Assembly: GCA_034435455.1 (NCBI GenBank)
Contig: DAOTXL010000131.1
Location: forward strand, 1-64,000
DNA length: 64,000 nt
Direction: 5' to 3'
DNA from: DAOTXL01 sp034435455
Lineage (GTDB): Bacteria; Chloroflexota; Anaerolineae; JAAYZQ01
In this document: positions 33,395 to 42,090 of the stretch, piece after piece
Layout: each line of letters starts with the position of its first letter
Numbering within the stretch: the first letter of the stretch is position 1
The notes under the pieces: model-generated
Databases searched by the model: none
What the model was told of the DNA's origin: nothing
The model's input: only the letters and a program-made list of their open reading frames with translations
Program-made: the position numbers and the translations under genes

Positions 33395-34150
33395 TCAGCC
33401 CGGTTGTCCGGCTTCTCTCTGCCGCCGGGCCTCGTACAGGGCAACCGCCCCGGCCACCCCGGCGTTCAGCGAGCCCACCCGGCCGTACATCGGCAGGCGG
33501 ATGAGCCGGTCGCACCGCTCCCGGACCAGCCGGGTCAGGCCCGTCCCCTCGCTGCCGACGGCCAGCCCCAACGGCCCCTGCAGGTCGGCCTGGGTGTAGA
33601 GCTGGGCAGTGGGGTGCACCTCCAGCCCGACCCACCACACCCCGCCGGCCTTCAGCCGCTCCATGACCTGGACCAGGTTGGACACCTGAGCCACCCGCAC
33701 ATGTTCTGCAGCACCGGCCGAGGCCCGCACCGCCGCCGGTGTCACACCGACCGCCCGCCGGGAGGGGAGGATCACTCCGTGGACGCCGACCGCTTCGGCG
33801 CTGCGCAGCAACGAACCGAGGTTCTGCGGGTCCTGGATGTGGTCCAGCAGCAGCAAGAAGGGGGGTTCGCCGGCCTGCCTGGCCGCCTCCAGCAGGTCGG
33901 CTACCTCCACGTAGGGATAGCCGGAAACCTCGGCGGCGAGGCCCTGGTGGTGGACCTCGCCGCCCAGTTTTTCCAGTTGTTGCCGGTCCACGGTCTGGAC
34001 CGGCACATTTGCCCGCTCCGCCAGGGCGAGGATCTCGGGCACAATGCCGCCGGGTTTCAGATCGCGGGCCAGGAGCAGTTTGAACAGGTGCCGCCGCCCT
34101 GCCCGCAGCGTCTCCCGCACCGGCTGGCGACCGTAGAGGATCTCGCGCAT
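33395..34150 (-). CDS. rlmB: 23S rRNA (guanosine-2'-O-)-methyltransferase RlmB
   Basis: 251 residues. N-terminal L30e-like substrate-binding domain (about 1-75, YGRQPVRETLRAGRR), then the SPOUT knot with motif 1 LDHIQDPQNLGSLLRSAEA, motif 2 AVGSEGTGL and motif 3 LPMYGRVGSLNAGVAGAVAL. It methylates the 2'-O of G2251 in 23S rRNA using SAM. It lies 15 bases after cysS in the same operon, a pairing found in many bacteria. Confidence 0.93.
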   Translation of the reverse strand: MREILYGRQPVRETLRAGRRHLFKLLLARDLKPGGIVPEILALAERANVPVQTVDRQQLEKLGGEVHHQGLAAEVSGYPYVEVADLLEAARQAGEPPFLLLLDHIQDPQNLGSLLRSAEAVGVHGVILPSRRAVGVTPAAVRASAGAAEHVRVAQVSNLVQVMERLKAGGVWWVGLEVHPTAQLYTQADLQGPLGLAVGSEGTGLTRLVRERCDRLIRLPMYGRVGSLNAGVAGAVALYEARRQREAGQPG

Positions 34151-34165
34151 GGGTGACAGGATCTC

Positions 34166-35635
34166 CTAGCGGCTCAGCCGCCAGCGCGTTCCCTCCGGGC
34201 CATCTTCCAGGGCGATCCCCAGCCCGGCCAGGCGGTTGCGGATGGCATCGGCCCTGGCCCAGTCGCGGGCCTGGCGCGCTTCCTGGCGCAGGTCTATCAA
34301 CAGCCGCAGCAGGCCCTCCACCAGCTCACCGCCCACCTCCTGGGTCAGGTTGTCGGGCACAATGCCCAGTACCTCGCCGCCCAGCTCGCGGTACAGCCGG
34401 TCTATGGCGGTCAGCGTCCCCCGGCCGGCCCGTTTCGCGCCCGCCGTCTGGCTCCCCCCGAGGAGGGTGTTTACCTCCCGGCTCAGGTCGAACAGCGCCG
34501 CCAGGGCCTGTGGTGTGTTGAAATCGTCCTCCATGGCCTCCAGGAAGCGGTGCCGGTACTCCTCCACCCTGGCCGTCCAGTCGGGGTCCGGGTCCTCGTC
34601 GGGGGCGTGGCGCAACCCTTCCCGGACCAGGCCCACGGTGCCGTACAGCCGCTCCAGCCCCCGGTGGGCTGCCTCCAGCGCCTCCCGACTGAAATCGGTC
34701 GGCGAGCGGTAGTGGCTGCTCAGGATAAAAAAGCGGACGGTCATCGGCGGGTACTGTTGGAGCAGGTCCTTGATATAGATGGCATTGCCCAGACTCTTGC
34801 CCATCTTGACCCCGTCCACGGTGACCATGTTGTTCAGTAGCCAGTAGTTGCAGAAAGGCAGGTCGGTGGCCGCCTCGATCTGGGCGATCTCGCACTCGTT
34901 GTGGGGGAAGATATTTTCCAGCCCTCCGCCGTGGATATCGAAGGGTTGGCCCAGATATTTGGTGGCCATCACCGAGCATTCCAGGTGCCAGCCTGGATAC
35001 CCCCATCCCCACGGGCTGGGCCAGCGCAGGATGTGGCCCTTTTCCGCCCGCTTCCAAAGGGCAAAGTCGGCCGGGTGGCGCTTTTCCGGGTTGATCGCCA
35101 GACGCGCCCCCTCTTCCTGCTCCTCTACCCGGCGCCCCGACAGCTTGCCATATTCCGGCCAACTCGACACGTCAAAGTAGACCGAACCGTTGACCTCATA
35201 GGCATGGCCGCGCTCCAACAGCCGTTTGACCAGCTCGATCTGTTCGGGGATGTGGCAGCTTGGCCGGGGAAAGAGGTTGGGCCGCACCCAATTCAGGGCA
35301 TCCATGTCCTCAAAGTAGCTGCGCATGTAGGTTTCGACCAACTCCATCGGTTCGACCCGATCTCTGGCGGCCCGCTTGAGGATCTTGTCCTCCCCCTCGT
35401 CTGCATCATCGGTCAGGTGGCCCACGTCGGTGATGTTTTGCACATAGCGGACCTGGTAACCGCGATAGCGCAGGTAACGGACGATGGTATCGAAGGAGAC
35501 ATAGACCTTGGCATGGCCGACGTGGGCGTGGTCATAGATCGTCGGCCCGCAGACATAAATAGTCACCCGGCCCTCGTGGATCGGCTTGAACTCCTCCTTC
35601 TGCCGGGTCAGATAGTTGTATACGGTTAATGCCAT
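34166..35635 (-). CDS. cysS: cysteinyl-tRNA synthetase
   Basis: 489 residues, normal length. Class I signatures: HVGHAK (the HIGH motif) near residue 38 and KMGKS (KMSKS) near 273. Zinc ligands include C29 in YVCGPTIYDHAH, C-x-V in ECSVMATKYLG and H/E in FPHNECEIAQ. It charges tRNA-Cys. The ATG at 35635 follows AGGAGGTG. The leader contains a 10-bp hairpin at 35681-35711 but no T-box sequence that I can find. Confidence 0.97.
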   Translation of the reverse strand: MALTVYNYLTRQKEEFKPIHEGRVTIYVCGPTIYDHAHVGHAKVYVSFDTIVRYLRYRGYQVRYVQNITDVGHLTDDADEGEDKILKRAARDRVEPMELVETYMRSYFEDMDALNWVRPNLFPRPSCHIPEQIELVKRLLERGHAYEVNGSVYFDVSSWPEYGKLSGRRVEEQEEGARLAINPEKRHPADFALWKRAEKGHILRWPSPWGWGYPGWHLECSVMATKYLGQPFDIHGGGLENIFPHNECEIAQIEAATDLPFCNYWLLNNMVTVDGVKMGKSLGNAIYIKDLLQQYPPMTVRFFILSSHYRSPTDFSREALEAAHRGLERLYGTVGLVREGLRHAPDEDPDPDWTARVEEYRHRFLEAMEDDFNTPQALAALFDLSREVNTLLGGSQTAGAKRAGRGTLTAIDRLYRELGGEVLGIVPDNLTQEVGGELVEGLLRLLIDLRQEARQARDWARADAIRNRLAGLGIALEDGPEGTRWRLSR

Positions 35636-35680
35636 TTTTTCACCTCCTGGCTGGATATGGGTTGTTTCAAGGTGGTGTGT

Positions 35681-35711
35681 GGGATGCTGCCGTTCATCGC
35701 CGCAGCATCCC
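35681..35711 (-). repeat. hairpin in the cysS leader
   Basis: GGGATGCTGC (35681-35690) and GCAGCATCCC (35702-35711) form a perfect 10-bp stem with an 11-base loop. It lies 46 bases upstream of the cysS ATG, between the kinase gene and cysS. No T-run follows, and its role is unknown. Confidence 0.6.
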
Positions 35712-35772
35712 GCCTATACAGATGCAGGTCCTTCTCCAGCGCCAGGGGGGAGTGAGGCGGTTGCCCATTGCC

Positions 35773-36513
35773 CTATTCATCGGCCTCCGCTGCCTCTGCC
35801 TGCCGGGCAGTGGCCTGTTGCGCCGTCAGGATCAGCTCCACGGCGGTATCTACCGGGATCCGGCCGGTGTTGATCACCAGGTGGTACAGCAGGGGGTCCA
35901 GCCAGTCCACATTGTGATAGCGACGCAGGTAATCGGCGCGGGCCCGGTCGCTGGCCCGCACCCGGTTCTGGGCGTCGCGCCTGTTCAGCCCCTCGCGGGC
36001 CATGAGGACCTGGATCCGGTAGGCCAGGGGGGCTATCACCTGCACATGCAGAACCTTGGGGTTTTTGCGGAGCAGGACCTGCCCCCCCCGGCCCACGATC
36101 AGCACATTCCCTTCCCGGGCCAGCCCCCGGATCACCAACCCCACCATCCGCACATAGGCATCCAGCGAAGCGCTGAGGGGGGGCACGGTGGGCGAAAACA
36201 GGCCGGTGAAGGGGATGGCCAGGCCGGGCAGCGCCGGCGCGGCGATGTCGGCCTCATCGGCGGGTGCCCCGGCAAAGGCCGTGGTGCTGGGCAGGCCGGG
36301 CATGATGCGCAGGGCCTTGAGCACCTGGCCGACCAGCCCGTGCTCCCCTTCATGTTCCAGCTCGGCCAGGGCCCCCTGGGGCACGCCGGCCCGCTGGGCC
36401 GCCTGGTTGATCGTATCGGCATCGATCAAACGCAGACCCAGGGTCCGGGCCACCTGGGCAGCAATCTCGTCACCGTGGCTGCCGAGTTGACGCGAGAGGG
36501 TGATCACTGTCAT
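35773..36513 (-). CDS. cytidylate-kinase-like P-loop protein
   Basis: 246 residues. Opens MTVITLSRQLGSHGDEIAAQ, the form taken by the Walker A region in the cytidylate kinase-like family (AAA_26), where G-x-x-x-G-K is altered to G-S-H-G-D-E. NVLIVGRGGQVLL and VIAPLAYRIQVLM match the lid/Arg region. True Cmk phosphorylates CMP; members of this family lack the Lys and have no proven activity. It lies 7 bases after the PIN/TRAM gene and before cysS in the same direction. Confidence 0.82.
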   Translation of the reverse strand: MTVITLSRQLGSHGDEIAAQVARTLGLRLIDADTINQAAQRAGVPQGALAELEHEGEHGLVGQVLKALRIMPGLPSTTAFAGAPADEADIAAPALPGLAIPFTGLFSPTVPPLSASLDAYVRMVGLVIRGLAREGNVLIVGRGGQVLLRKNPKVLHVQVIAPLAYRIQVLMAREGLNRRDAQNRVRASDRARADYLRRYHNVDWLDPLLYHLVINTGRIPVDTAVELILTAQQATARQAEAAEADE

Positions 36514-36520
36514 TTGCCGT

Positions 36521-37564
36521 TCATCCTTCCAGATCGGGTTGGGCGAACACCAGCCGACCCTCCGTTTTCTGCAGGACCTTCTTGACCACCACCGGGATCG
36601 TCTGGCCCAGGTAGGGCCGTCCCTCTTCGACGACGATCATCGTCCCGTCGTCCAGATAGCCCACCCCCTGTCCCAACTCTTTGCCTTCCTGGATAATCTT
36701 GACCTGAATGGTCTCCCCCGGCAACAGCACCGACTTGACCGCGTTGGCCAGTTCGTTGATGTTCAAGACCACGACGCCCTGGAGTTGGGCGACCCGGTTC
36801 ATGTTGTAGTCGTTGGTCACGATGGGGCAGCGCAGGCTCTTGGCCAACATGATCAGCTTGTCGTCCACGTCGTGGGCTTCCGGCACATCCATATCGGTAA
36901 TCCGCACCGGCACCACCGACTCTTCCTTGAGCCGGTTCAGCATGTCCAGCCCCCGCCGTCCCCGATTGCGCCGCAGGGCGTCGGGCGAGTCGGCGATGTG
37001 CTGGAGTTCGTTCAGCACGAACCGGGGGACCAGCATGGTGCCGCTGATAAAGCCGGTCTGGCTGATGTCGGCGATCCGCCCGTCTATGATGACGCTGGTG
37101 TCGAGCAGGACCGGCCTTTCGTCCGGCGGCACGGCCTCGCCGGAAAGGCGGTTGCCGATGATGGCCAGGATGTCTTGTTGGCGCATCACCATCACGGCCA
37201 TGCCCAGGTAACCAAAGAGCACCGCGCCCACAAACGGCAGGACCTCGCCGAAGGGGGTGGGCAGGCCGGACAGGATGGGGGACAGCAGGGCGGCGACGAT
37301 CAGGCCCAGGATCAGGCCGATAATGATCGCAAAGAGCTCCTGGGCCGGCAGTTGGCGGATCTTGCGCCGCAGCCCCTGAATCGGCTTGATCGTGATCCAG
37401 GGGGTGATCAACGCCCCCAGGGCCACGCCGGCGAGCATGAGCACCACGACGAGCCGCAGGGATTGCTCTGCCGGCATGTCACCGGCAAAGTACTCTCCCA
37501 GCCGCCAGCCGACAACCCCCAGGATAATTGCACCGATGAAACGTAACAAAAGATCGAGAACCAT
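36521..37564 (-). CDS. PIN/TRAM-domain membrane protein (YacL-like)
   Basis: 347 residues. About four membrane helices (1-115) are followed by a PIN nuclease-fold domain with acidic residues in LLDTSVIIDGRI, LNELQHIAD, DVDDKLIMLA and VTNDYNMNRVA. A TRAM RNA-binding domain (about 285-347, VLLPGETIQVKIIQEGKE) closes the protein. In B. subtilis YacL is the homologue; the family is probably a membrane-linked RNA-processing enzyme. It is the first gene of an operon with the Cmk-like kinase, cysS and rlmB, driven by the promoter at 37783-37811. Confidence 0.92.
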   Translation of the reverse strand: MVLDLLLRFIGAIILGVVGWRLGEYFAGDMPAEQSLRLVVVLMLAGVALGALITPWITIKPIQGLRRKIRQLPAQELFAIIIGLILGLIVAALLSPILSGLPTPFGEVLPFVGAVLFGYLGMAVMVMRQQDILAIIGNRLSGEAVPPDERPVLLDTSVIIDGRIADISQTGFISGTMLVPRFVLNELQHIADSPDALRRNRGRRGLDMLNRLKEESVVPVRITDMDVPEAHDVDDKLIMLAKSLRCPIVTNDYNMNRVAQLQGVVVLNINELANAVKSVLLPGETIQVKIIQEGKELGQGVGYLDDGTMIVVEEGRPYLGQTIPVVVKKVLQKTEGRLVFAQPDLEG

Positions 37565-37776
37565 TGCTCACACCTCTCCAAGAGGACAATCGTCCCCGGC
37601 ATGATGGCGGAGAGGCCTCCGCCACGAGCGAATATTCATTTCTGTCGAGTTGGTGGATTACATGGTCCTCCTTCCTCTCTTCAATAGAAAGGCATCCCCC
37701 GGCAAAAGAGCCGGCTTCCGGAGATGCCTTGTCCCTCCTCCCGTTGTCCAACAATGCACACAAAGGTTCAATAAGC
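37565..37776 (-). promoter_or_regulatory. structured 5' leader of the PIN/TRAM operon with an AUG-UAA minimal frame
   Basis: About 210 transcribed bases precede the PIN/TRAM ATG. A two-part hairpin has arms AAGGCATC (37689-37696) and GATGCCTT (37723-37730), with CCGGC/GCCGG inside. Then AGGAAGGAGG sits 4 bases before ATG-TAA (ATG at 37663-37661 on the minus strand), a start codon followed at once by a stop. No longer frame with a proper start is visible. Confidence 0.5.
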
Positions 37777-37782
37777 ACCCTT

Positions 37783-37811
37783 ATCTTAGCACATCCCCGG
37801 GCAATTGTCAA
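37783..37811 (-). promoter_or_regulatory. promoter of the PIN/TRAM-kinase-cysS-rlmB operon
   Basis: On the minus strand: TTGACA (37806-37811), 17-base spacer, TAAGAT (37783-37788). The -35 overlaps the radA stop codon. Confidence 0.7.
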
Positions 37812-39199
37812 CGTGGTTCCGTCGGAAGGGCTTCCCGGCCGATGGCTGCCGCCAAGGCGTCGGCCAGGGAGCGGGCCGGGATCACCTTCAGGCCGGCCGG
37901 CACCTCCGGCGGGTGGCGAAGGGGGGTTGGCGCGAGGCAGCGGCTGAAGCCCAACCTGGCCGCCTCGCTGAGCCGCCGGGTGAGGTGGCTGACGGTCCGC
38001 AGTTCCCCGGAGAGGCCCACCTCGCCCACGGCCACCAGATCGCCGGGCAACGGCACATTCTGCAGGCTCGAAGCGATGGCCAGCGCCGTGGCCAGGTCGG
38101 CCGCCGGCTCGTTGATATGCAGGCCGCCCACCACATTGACAAAGATATCCTGGTCGAACAGGCGCAACCCCACCCGTCGGGACAGGACCGCCACCAGCAG
38201 CAGCAACCGGTTGAAATCCACGCCGTTGGCGGTGCGGCGCGGCAGGCCAAAGCTCGTCGTGCTCGACAGCGCCTGGATCTCGACGAGAAGGGGCCGCGTG
38301 CCCTCCATCGTGACGGCGATGGCCGATCCGGCTGCGTTGGGCATCCGCTCGGCCAGGAACGCCTCCGAGGGGTTGGCCACCTCGGCCATGCCCCCCTCGG
38401 TCATTTCAAACACCCCCACCTCGTTGGTCGAACCGAAGCGGTTCTTGACGCTGCGCAGCAGGCGGTAGGCGTGGAACCGGTCCCCCTCCAGGTACAGCAC
38501 CGTGTCCACAATATGTTCCAACACCTTCGGCCCGGCGATGGCCCCGGCTTTGGTCACGTGGCCCACCAGGAAAAAGGGCACACCGCTGGCTTTGGCCAGG
38601 CGCAACAGGGAGGTGGCGCAGGCCTTGACCTGGCTGACGCTGCCCGCCGGGGAGTCCAGTTCCTCGGCGGCGATGGCCTGGATCGAGTCCACCACCACCA
38701 GGCGGGGCGACAGTTGCTCGATGTGGGCCACGATCTGCTCCAGCGACACCTCGGCGACCAGGTACAGGTCCGGCTGGTGCAGGCCCAACCGGTCGGCCCG
38801 CATCTTGATCTGGTGCACCGACTCTTCCGCCGAGATGTAGAGCACCGGGCCGATCTCGGCGGCCATTTGGGCGGAGGCCTGGAGCAGCAGGGTGGACTTG
38901 CCGATGCCGGGGTCGCCGCCGATGAGGGCGACCGACCCGGGAACCACGCCGCCGCCCAACACCCGCGCCAGTTCCCCGATGCTCACCGGCAGCCGCCGGA
39001 ATTGATCAGACTGGATTTCGGGCAGCCGCTGAGGCCGGCTGCGCGGCGTCCACGACCGGGCCAGCGAGGGTTCCTTCTGGGGCTCGACCACCGTCTCGAC
39101 CAGGGTGTTCCACTCGCCACAAGATGGGCACTGGCCGCTCCACTTGATGGCGGTCGCGCCGCACGATTCACAGACATATTGCAACCGTGCCTTGGCCAT
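37808..39199 (-). CDS. radA: DNA repair protein RadA
   Basis: 463 residues from the ATG at 39199, 4 bases after GGGAGGG. N-terminal zinc finger CESCGATAIKWSGQCPSCG, RecA-like ATPase with Walker A GDPGIGKSTLLL, the RadA-specific KNRFG motif (VKNRFGSTNEVGVFEM) near 255, and a Lon-like C-terminal domain. RadA promotes branch migration in homologous recombination. It follows the clpC terminator and so is probably read from its own promoter. Confidence 0.96.
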   Translation of the reverse strand: MAKARLQYVCESCGATAIKWSGQCPSCGEWNTLVETVVEPQKEPSLARSWTPRSRPQRLPEIQSDQFRRLPVSIGELARVLGGGVVPGSVALIGGDPGIGKSTLLLQASAQMAAEIGPVLYISAEESVHQIKMRADRLGLHQPDLYLVAEVSLEQIVAHIEQLSPRLVVVDSIQAIAAEELDSPAGSVSQVKACATSLLRLAKASGVPFFLVGHVTKAGAIAGPKVLEHIVDTVLYLEGDRFHAYRLLRSVKNRFGSTNEVGVFEMTEGGMAEVANPSEAFLAERMPNAAGSAIAVTMEGTRPLLVEIQALSSTTSFGLPRRTANGVDFNRLLLLVAVLSRRVGLRLFDQDIFVNVVGGLHINEPAADLATALAIASSLQNVPLPGDLVAVGEVGLSGELRTVSHLTRRLSEAARLGFSRCLAPTPLRHPPEVPAGLKVIPARSLADALAAAIGREALPTEPR

Positions 39200-39254
39200 T
39201 TTCCCTCCCCCGGCCCTATGCCGGTTCCCCCTCCTGGCTGGAGAGGCGCAGGAC

Positions 39255-39288
39255 AAAAAGATCGGTTTCCGGCGACAGAAACCGATCT
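39255..39288 (-). terminator. intrinsic terminator of clpC
   Basis: On the minus strand: AGATCGGTTTC (39288-39278), 8-base loop, GAAACCGATCT (39269-39259), then a TTTTT run (39259-39255). An 11-bp perfect stem with U-tract, 55 bases after the clpC stop. Confidence 0.85.
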
Positions 39289-39342
39289 CGGCTTCTCGAT
39301 GGCGTTGCCGCCCTTTCTCCCGCAACCCTGGCGGGAGGTGGA

Positions 39343-41844
39343 TCAGTTGAACACCGGGCTGAGCGGCTGTGGGGCAGGCTCCTCCTTTACCCGTTCCGGC
39401 CGCGCAGCCCCGTCGTCGGCCTTTTCGGGATGGAAGGTCAGTTCCCCGGCATAGTCCACGATCACCAGGTCGCCCTGGTGGAAACGGCCGGCCAGCAGCC
39501 CTTCCGACAGGGCATCTTCGATCTCGGTCTGCATGATCCGCCGCAGGGGGCGGGCGCCGAGGTTGGGATCGTAGCCCTTGTCGGCCAGGTAGTCGCGGGC
39601 CGCCTCGGTCAGGCGCAGGTCCAGGCCGAACTCCGACAGGCGGTGGCACACCTTGCCGGCTTCCAGGTCCACAATCTGCTTGATCTGCTCCCGGTTGAGG
39701 GCGTGGAAGACGATGGTGGCATCAATGCGGTTCAGAAATTCGGGGCGGAAGATACGCTTGAGTTCGCCCAGGACCTTGTCCTTCATGTCTTGGTAGGCTT
39801 CCTGTTCGCTCTGGGCGGTGTCGCGGCCCCGGATAAAGCCCAGCGCGGTCGAACGCCCGATGATTTCGGCCCCCACGTTCGAGGTCATCAGCACGATCGT
39901 GTTGCGAAAGTCCACCTTGCGCCCTTTGGCGTCCGACAGGTGGCCGTCTTCCATAATCTGGAGCAGCATATTGATCGCTTCGGGATGGGCTTTTTCCACC
40001 TCGTCGAAGCAGATCACGGTAAAGGGCCGGCGGCGCACCGCTTCGGTCAACTGCCCGGCCTCTTCGTAGCCGATATACCCCGGCGGCGCACCGACCAGCC
40101 GCGACACGGTGTGCCGTTCCATGAATTCCGACATATCGAGCTGGAGGAGGGCCTCTTCGCTGCCGAACATGAACTCGGCCAGAGCTTTGGCCAGCTCCGT
40201 TTTGCCCACCCCGGTCGGCCCCAGGAACAGGAATGAACCGATGGGCCGCTTGGGGTCTTTGAGCCCGGCCCTGGCCCGGCGCACGGCGCGCGAGATGGTC
40301 CGGATCGCCTCTTCCTGGCCCACAATCCGCTTGTGGAGGGCCTCTTCCATGTGCAGCAGCCGCTCCGACTCGGCGGTTTCCAGTTGCATGAGGGGCACCC
40401 CGGTCCACATGGAGACGATCTCGGCCACGTCGCCCGCAGTCACCGCAATGTTCGCCGAGCTGGTATCCCAGCCGAGCCGCAACTGCTCCAGTTGGGCTTT
40501 CAGCTCCCGTTCGCGGTCGCGCAGCGCCATCGCCTCGGCCCACTGCTGGGCATCAATCGCCTCGTCCTTCTGGCGTTGCACCTTCTTGATCTCGGAGAAG
40601 GTGTCTTGCAGAGAGGAGGAGTGAGGCACTTTGTACATCCGCACCCGCGAGGCCGCTTCGTCGAGCACGTCAATGGCCTTGTCGGGGAGGTAGCGGTCGG
40701 TGATATAGCGGGCAGACAGGCGGGCTGCGGCCTCCAGCGCCTCGTCGGTGATCGGCAGCTTGTGGTGCTCTTCGTACAGGCTCCTCACCCCCCGCAGGAT
40801 GTCAATCGTCTGCTCGATGGTGGGTTCGTCCACATAGACCGGCTGGAAGCGGCGCTCCAGGGCGGCATCCCCTTCGATATGTTTGCGGTACTCGGCCAGG
40901 GTGGTGGCCCCGATGCACTGCAGTTCGCCCCGGGCCAGGGAGGGCTTCAGGATGTTGGCGGCATCCACCGAGCTGCCGGCCGCTCCTGCCCCCACCAGCA
41001 TGTGCAGCTCATCTATGAACAGGATGCTGTGCGACCCCTTGATCTCCTCGACGACCTTTTTCAGGCGCTCCTCGAACTGGCCGCGATAGATCGTGCCGGC
41101 CACCAGGCTGCCGATGTCGAGCTGCAAGACCCGTTTGTGCAACAGCGGTTCGGGCACCTCGCCAGCCACGATCCGCTGGGCCAGCCCCTCGACGATAGCC
41201 GTCTTGCCCACCCCCGGTTCGCCGATCAGCGCCGGATTGTTCTTGGTCCGGCGGGCCAGGATCTGGATCACCCGCTCGATCTCGGTCTGGCGGCCTATGA
41301 CCGGATCGAGCTTGCCGGCGCTGGCCAGCGCGGTGAGATCGATGCCCAACTGGTCCACGGTGGGGGTGGTGCTCTCCCGACGGGTACCGGCGTGGACGGG
41401 GACCTCTTGCAGGAGGTGGGTGACCTGTTCCCGCACCTTCTCCGGTGGGGCACCCAGCCGGCGCAGCACGTCCACGGCCACCCCTTCCCCTTCCTGGATC
41501 AGGCCCAACAGCAGGTGTTCGGTGCCGATGTAGTGGTGTCCCATCCGCCGGGCTTCTTCCACGGCGATCTCGATGACCCGCTTGGTGCGGGGAGTCAGGG
41601 TTGGTTGCGTAAACGGCGCCCGGGTACCCCGGCCCACCGCCCGCTCCACGGCGGCGCGCACCTGGTCGGGGGAGATGTTGAGCTCCTTCAGCACCCGCAT
41701 CGCCACCCCCCCTTCTTCGGCCACCAATCCCAACAGGATATGTTCGGTGCCGATGTAGCGGTGGTTCAGGCGACGGGCTTCCTCCTGGGCAGTGGTCAAA
41801 ACACGCCGTGCTGATTTGGTAAAGCGATCGAAATTGTCGGCCAC
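39343..41844 (-). CDS. clpC: ATP-dependent Clp protease ATP-binding subunit ClpC
   Basis: 833 residues. Two N-terminal Clp repeats (about 5-145: EHILLGLVAEEGGVAMRVL and EHLLLGLIQEGEGVAVDVL), AAA+ D1 with Walker A GEPGVGKT, a linker with a UVR-like coiled segment (DEAIDAQQWAEAMALRDRE), D2 with GPTGVGKTELA and Walker B VICFDEVEKA, and a C-terminal D2-small domain. A hexameric unfoldase that feeds ClpP. No ctsR/mcsAB partners are adjacent. A TATAAT lies at 41887-41892 on the minus strand, with no good -35. Confidence 0.95.
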   Translation of the reverse strand: MADNFDRFTKSARRVLTTAQEEARRLNHRYIGTEHILLGLVAEEGGVAMRVLKELNISPDQVRAAVERAVGRGTRAPFTQPTLTPRTKRVIEIAVEEARRMGHHYIGTEHLLLGLIQEGEGVAVDVLRRLGAPPEKVREQVTHLLQEVPVHAGTRRESTTPTVDQLGIDLTALASAGKLDPVIGRQTEIERVIQILARRTKNNPALIGEPGVGKTAIVEGLAQRIVAGEVPEPLLHKRVLQLDIGSLVAGTIYRGQFEERLKKVVEEIKGSHSILFIDELHMLVGAGAAGSSVDAANILKPSLARGELQCIGATTLAEYRKHIEGDAALERRFQPVYVDEPTIEQTIDILRGVRSLYEEHHKLPITDEALEAAARLSARYITDRYLPDKAIDVLDEAASRVRMYKVPHSSSLQDTFSEIKKVQRQKDEAIDAQQWAEAMALRDRERELKAQLEQLRLGWDTSSANIAVTAGDVAEIVSMWTGVPLMQLETAESERLLHMEEALHKRIVGQEEAIRTISRAVRRARAGLKDPKRPIGSFLFLGPTGVGKTELAKALAEFMFGSEEALLQLDMSEFMERHTVSRLVGAPPGYIGYEEAGQLTEAVRRRPFTVICFDEVEKAHPEAINMLLQIMEDGHLSDAKGRKVDFRNTIVLMTSNVGAEIIGRSTALGFIRGRDTAQSEQEAYQDMKDKVLGELKRIFRPEFLNRIDATIVFHALNREQIKQIVDLEAGKVCHRLSEFGLDLRLTEAARDYLADKGYDPNLGARPLRRIMQTEIEDALSEGLLAGRFHQGDLVIVDYAGELTFHPEKADDGAARPERVKEEPAPQPLSPVFN

Positions 41845-41934
41845 TTTTGCATCCTTTCACAGACGCCCATCTAGTTTGCACAGCCTATTATATACCGACT
41901 CGACCCAGGCGTGGGTAAGCCGTGTCACACACCA

Positions 41935-41961
41935 GGGGCTCACCTGAGCCAGGTGAGCCCC
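41935..41961. repeat. 12-bp perfect inverted repeat between rpsA-like gene and clpC
   Basis: GGGGCTCACCTG (41935-41946), AGC, CAGGTGAGCCCC (41950-41961). It lies upstream of the clpC -10 and about 130 bases after the S1-protein stop. No U-tract follows on either strand; it could be a terminator stem, a dispersed palindrome or an operator for clpC. The remaining bases to 42090 hold nothing else. Confidence 0.7.
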
Positions 41962-42090
41962 CGTGCAGTAGTTGGGACAAAGGAGACTCTGCCCTGGTCA
42001 GAAGGCGTCCAGGCCCCTGTCCTGCCCAGAAGGCCCATCTACCGGGCCGGACCGACGGCGGCTTCCGACCGGGACCAGGTAGGGTACGAC

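Noticed and set aside
35636..35772. T-box leader before cysS
   Set aside because: No AGGGTGG-x-ACCGCG-like T-box sequence and no specifier loop; only a simple hairpin.
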